DNA from: Dictyobacter formicarum
GTDB taxonomy: Bacteria > Chloroflexota > Ktedonobacteria > Ktedonobacterales > Ktedonobacteraceae
Length of the DNA stretch: 64,000 nucleotides
NCBI RefSeq assembly: GCF_016587435.1
Contig: NZ_BNJJ01000002.1
Location: forward strand, 310,001 to 374,000
Reading direction: 5' to 3'
Positions 61,055-64,000 of the stretch are shown here, one piece after another (within the stretch, counting starts at the first letter, position 1; each line of letters opens with the position of its first letter). Both the position numbers and the translations under genes were made by a program. The notes under the pieces are model-generated. The model was not told where the DNA came from. It worked only from the letters and a program-made list of their open reading frames with translations, and did not search any database.

Positions 61055-63256
61055 TTACGATACTAACTTCCGCTTACTATTCAGGTAATCAACCAGGAGA
61101 TATTCTCCCAGGTTGTCTTTGTCCGCATAAAAAGTACGGCCATGGTTAATCTGAGCCAGCTGGTTGACGAACGCTACCATCCAATGATCGTCATAGAGCA
61201 TGAATGTGTTAATGGTAATGTTCTCACGCGTGCAACGCTGTACCTCTAGCAGGGTCTGCTGCTCAGCAAAAGGACTTGGGTAGGCGAATTGCCAGCCATA
61301 TTCTTCCTCGTGCCAGACGGTCGGCCCGCCATCGGTAATCATAATGATCTGCTTATTGGTCCCTCGTTGTTTAGCAAGCAGTTGACGAGCCAGCATCAGA
61401 CCATGAGCCATATTGGTGCCGCGCTCGTTATCATAACGGCTGAGTTCCAATAGCTCGTTGGGCTTGTATTCCCGGGCCATGTAGGAGAAGCCGACAATAT
61501 ACAGGTTGTCACGCGGAAACTGCGAACGAATCAGGCTTTCCAGGGCAACTGCTACTTTCTTGGCAGCTTGCTGGCAACCGTTATAGATCATACTTAGACT
61601 CATATCGATCATTAATACTGTCGATGATTGAGTCGTAAATTCGGTGCGATAGACCTCGAAATCTTCCTTGGCCAGGTTGACGGGAGTACCGGTACCGCGC
61701 CGGTGAACAGCATTCATCAATGTCTTTTCCAGATCCAGCAGGAATGGATCTCCAAATTGATAGGCCTTGCTTTCGTCGGTACGCTCACCACCTACGCCAC
61801 GGAAGGGGCTGACATGCCGGCCAAAACCATCTCGCTTCATCTTGTTAAAGATATCCTGCAGCGCTTTCTGTCCAATTTTGCGAATGCCACGGGACGTTAA
61901 CTCCCAGCGATTGCCTTTTTTCTGGATGTAGCCAGCTTCTTCCAGGGTCTTCATCAACGCTTTTAGCTGCTCGACTGATTGGTACTCTTCATCGCCCAAT
62001 AAGTCTTTCACTTTCTGGCTATCGATGGCTTCCATGTTTTCTAATCGCCGGGCTTCCTGGAATTGTTCTTCCAGCCCATCCATTTGTTGCATGCGGCCCA
62101 TGACACGCATAGCTTCGTTCAATGGCAGCGATTCGTCGCCACGGAAGGGAAAACGTGTACGCATCTGATCTGAAGGAGCCACTGCCTCTAGATTCTGCAC
62201 CAGTTCCATCAGGTCTACGCGAATACGATCGTCTCCCATCAGTTGTTCCATCAGGTCCTGTAATTCCTGACGTTGTTCCGGTGAGAGATTGTCCATAATA
62301 CCCTGCATAGCTGCAGATTGCTGCTGCATCTGCTCGATCAGGTCGTCCAGCGAGTTGACTCCTGGAAAATACTGGCCGTGCTTCTGCATAAATGCGTCGA
62401 AGTCAGGTTCGAGACCCTGCTGTCGCTCGCGCAGCATCTTATTAAGGTCGCGGATCATTTCACGCAGGTTGGAGATATCTTCCGGCGACATATTCTGCAA
62501 TGATTGTTGCATGCCCTGGAAAAATTGCTGCATCATTTGCTGCTGCAAGCTTTGCAACAATTCATTGAATTTTTCGCGTGCCTGCTCATCCATAAAGTCA
62601 TAGTCAGATAAGCCTTTAATCTGGCCAGGAATATCTTTGGGCAGCCCATCGAGAAAATCTTGCTTACGCTTCGCAATCATTTCCAACATGCGCTGCTTCT
62701 GTTCAGGAGTCAGTCCATCTCCCTCTGTGCCACTCTGGTCTGATTGGCTTTGTTGGCCGGTCTGGCCCTGGCTCTGCTGACCCTGACTTCCCACCTGAGA
62801 TTGTTGACCCGCTTGCCCTTGCTGTCTTTGCTCTTCCCTCTGAGATTGCTGCCCCTGCTCGCCTGGCTTACCACTCTGCTCAGAAGGATTTGAGTGGGAC
62901 TCTGGCTTCTGACCGTTCAGGCGCTGTTGAATGCCGTCTCGTTCAAGCTTTTTGATCTCTTCCAACTTTTCTCGCAGATCATCCATTACACCCGATGCCA
63001 TGTTGTAACGATTGAGTTGCTCTCTACGCGTATTGCGCATGCGCTCCATCATCTCACGTAAGCCCATGGCACGCTGGCCGTCCTGTCCCTTGATGCCTTC
63101 CTGCATCAGACGCTTTAGCGCCTGCTGCAGGTTGCCATCCTCCATATAATCATCGGCAAGTGCGTTGAGTATATCATCCGCATCAATGCCTTCTATCTTT
63201 TGCGTTCCATCCCAACGGGTATAACCATAACGATTTCGGTAAAATCGGTTAAACAT
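61055..63256 (-). CDS. VWA-domain protein with glutamine-rich segment
   Basis: The 733-residue protein has a helical N-terminus and a low-complexity Gln/Gly/Ser region at about residues 119-183. Long coiled segments follow, and a C-terminal VWA domain at about 540-725 has the metal-ion site DMSLS (in VLMIDMSLSMIYNG) and MITDGGPTVWH. It resembles the chelatase-D/ViaA class that works with an AAA+ ATPase. The gene follows the AAA+ gene by 11 bases and has AGAGGAT ahead of ATG 63256. Such pairs act in metal insertion or protein-complex maturation; a specific target is not visible. Confidence 0.87.
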   Translation of the reverse strand: MFNRFYRNRYGYTRWDGTQKIEGIDADDILNALADDYMEDGNLQQALKRLMQEGIKGQDGQRAMGLREMMERMRNTRREQLNRYNMASGVMDDLREKLEEIKKLERDGIQQRLNGQKPESHSNPSEQSGKPGEQGQQSQREEQRQQGQAGQQSQVGSQGQQSQGQTGQQSQSDQSGTEGDGLTPEQKQRMLEMIAKRKQDFLDGLPKDIPGQIKGLSDYDFMDEQAREKFNELLQSLQQQMMQQFFQGMQQSLQNMSPEDISNLREMIRDLNKMLRERQQGLEPDFDAFMQKHGQYFPGVNSLDDLIEQMQQQSAAMQGIMDNLSPEQRQELQDLMEQLMGDDRIRVDLMELVQNLEAVAPSDQMRTRFPFRGDESLPLNEAMRVMGRMQQMDGLEEQFQEARRLENMEAIDSQKVKDLLGDEEYQSVEQLKALMKTLEEAGYIQKKGNRWELTSRGIRKIGQKALQDIFNKMKRDGFGRHVSPFRGVGGERTDESKAYQFGDPFLLDLEKTLMNAVHRRGTGTPVNLAKEDFEVYRTEFTTQSSTVLMIDMSLSMIYNGCQQAAKKVAVALESLIRSQFPRDNLYIVGFSYMAREYKPNELLELSRYDNERGTNMAHGLMLARQLLAKQRGTNKQIIMITDGGPTVWHEEEYGWQFAYPSPFAEQQTLLEVQRCTRENITINTFMLYDDHWMVAFVNQLAQINHGRTFYADKDNLGEYLLVDYLNSKRKLVS

Positions 63257-63267
63257 GCTCGCATCCT

Positions 63268-64000
63268 CTAGCGTCGATAGCGCGTTTTACCACCTACTTC
63301 ATCCTTATTAAGACGTCGGTTCAGATGGAGCCCTTCGAGGATAAATTCAATGCTAGATGCAATTAAGGCTGGATTACCCCGGCCATGCAGTTTGTCGATT
63401 GCTTTACTCAAGCCGCCGACTTTTGAGAGCTGGTTGACATATTCCATTGAAGGCATGTCATCCCCTACCTGGACATTGAGTCCACGCTCAAAACCTGCTA
63501 CTAACTGCTCAAACTCACGTTGCTCGAAGTACTCGCCAAACACGCTTAGAATAGCGCTATTAATCAATTTTTGAACTACACGCTCTTCTTTAACATCACC
63601 AACAGCATCGAGTTCGATTTTTCCACAGGTGGAAGCCATAATGGCCTCTAAGTCGCTGACGCGTGGTACAACCTGCCGCTCCTTTAAACGTAGCGCTCGG
63701 CGGCTAGCATTACTGAGCACATTTTCGTAGTTGGAGACGGTGACACGTACACTGACGCCAGAACGCTGGCTGATGTCGTTGCTGCGCCGGGCCAGGTGGG
63801 TGATTTCCGCGATCACTTCTTTCATAAATTGCGGAACAGCCACATCTAAGCCATCGGTGAGGAAACGACTGCTCTCCTCCTCCATGATCGTAATTTCATG
63901 ATCAATGGTGTAAGGATAGTGAGTACGAATTTCTGAGCCCACACGGTCTTTCAGTGGTGTAATAATACGACCACGATTGGTATAATCTTCTGGGTTCGCA
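63268..64000 (-). CDS. AAA+ ATPase of magnesium-chelatase (ChlI/BchI-like) type, C-terminal part
   Basis: The open frame runs to the right window edge; the stop is at 63268-63270. The visible part contains ANPEDYTNRGRIITPLKDRV (sensor-1 region of chelatase I-like ATPases), SEIRTHYP and the helical lid with SNYENVLSNASRRALRL. Only about 244 codons are seen; the Walker motifs lie outside. It would be the motor partner of the VWA protein that follows. The GTG at 63942 within this frame is an internal codon, not the start, because the conserved upstream ANPEDYTNRG block continues beyond it. Confidence 0.9.
   Translation of the reverse strand, partial: ANPEDYTNRGRIITPLKDRVGSEIRTHYPYTIDHEITIMEEESSRFLTDGLDVAVPQFMKEVIAEITHLARRSNDISQRSGVSVRVTVSNYENVLSNASRRALRLKERQVVPRVSDLEAIMASTCGKIELDAVGDVKEERVVQKLINSAILSVFGEYFEQREFEQLVAGFERGLNVQVGDDMPSMEYVNQLSKVGGLSKAIDKLHGRGNPALIASSIEFILEGLHLNRRLNKDEVGGKTRYRR

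Noticed and set aside
63268..63942. Complete 224-residue gene starting at GTG 63942
   Set aside because: The frame stays open to the window edge and the conserved chelatase block ANPEDYTNRG lies upstream of the GTG, so the gene is partial.

Overview
The window is a bacterial chromosome segment with moderate GC, dense genes on both strands and almost every gene pair separated by a strong hairpin terminator. The gene content fits a soil-type Chloroflexota, most likely Ktedonobacteria. It includes an S53 (sedolisin) acid peptidase, RtcB with archease, KaiC-like ATPases, KGG-repeat and DUF3147/DUF6766-type small proteins, membrane proteins with a proline- or threonine-rich linker beside a single TM helix, and an ECF transporter with fused ATPases. 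The taxon is an inference from gene content only. No rRNA, tRNA, CRISPR array, prophage or transposase was seen.

Layout. 0-5 kb: the start of a sugar isomerase/epimerase, a lectin-like membrane protein, a TetR regulator, a small membrane protein, an alpha/beta hydrolase and a hypothetical gene. 5-12 kb: a PEP-dependent dikinase (rifampicin phosphotransferase/PEP synthase type), glycogen debranching enzyme and a sedolisin with an 11-residue-repeat tail. 12-19 kb: a selenium-independent GrdB/PrdB-like protein, a REC-histidine kinase lacking its phospho-accepting His, a 1-Cys peroxiredoxin, a GT87-type membrane glycosyltransferase, a dienelactone hydrolase and an NAD-dependent epimerase. 19-30 kb: 2-isopropylmalate synthase, an overlapping KaiC-like ATPase/response regulator pair, a PIG-L deacetylase, a luciferase-like monooxygenase, a cytidylate-kinase-like protein, an SDR plus QueA-like pair and a nucleoside hydrolase. 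30-34.5 kb: small membrane and stress proteins among gene debris (a formate dehydrogenase/NrfD deletion remnant and a WD40 blade). 34.6-39.4 kb: a sugar kinase and ribose-type ABC transporter operon. 39.7-43 kb: an RNA repair locus (RtcB, remains of an RNA ligase, archease) and a metallophosphatase. 43-53 kb: palindromic repeats, cystathionine beta-synthase with an attenuator-like leader, an EamA transporter, an ECF transporter operon, a peroxiredoxin, a SIS-domain isomerase and a MocR-type regulator. 53-64 kb: a sensor-kinase remnant, a HAD hydrolase, a JAMM protease, a zinc-ribbon membrane protein, a membrane spermidine-synthase-like protein, PurA, RsmG, and an AAA+/VWA pair running off the right edge.

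Most genes are housekeeping or ordinary accessory functions. The most informative observations are decayed or altered genes. These are an RNA ligase reduced to its two ends between archease and RtcB, a formate dehydrogenase/NrfD deletion scar, a histidine kinase with Gln in place of the H-box His, a Cys version of the selenoprotein GrdB family, and a divergent QueA paralogue next to an SDR. Two distant intergenic palindromes with the same design but compensating base changes suggest a dispersed hairpin family. Nothing proves a wholly new system; the RNA repair locus, the QueA-like pair and the KaiC/REC pair deserve the most follow-up.
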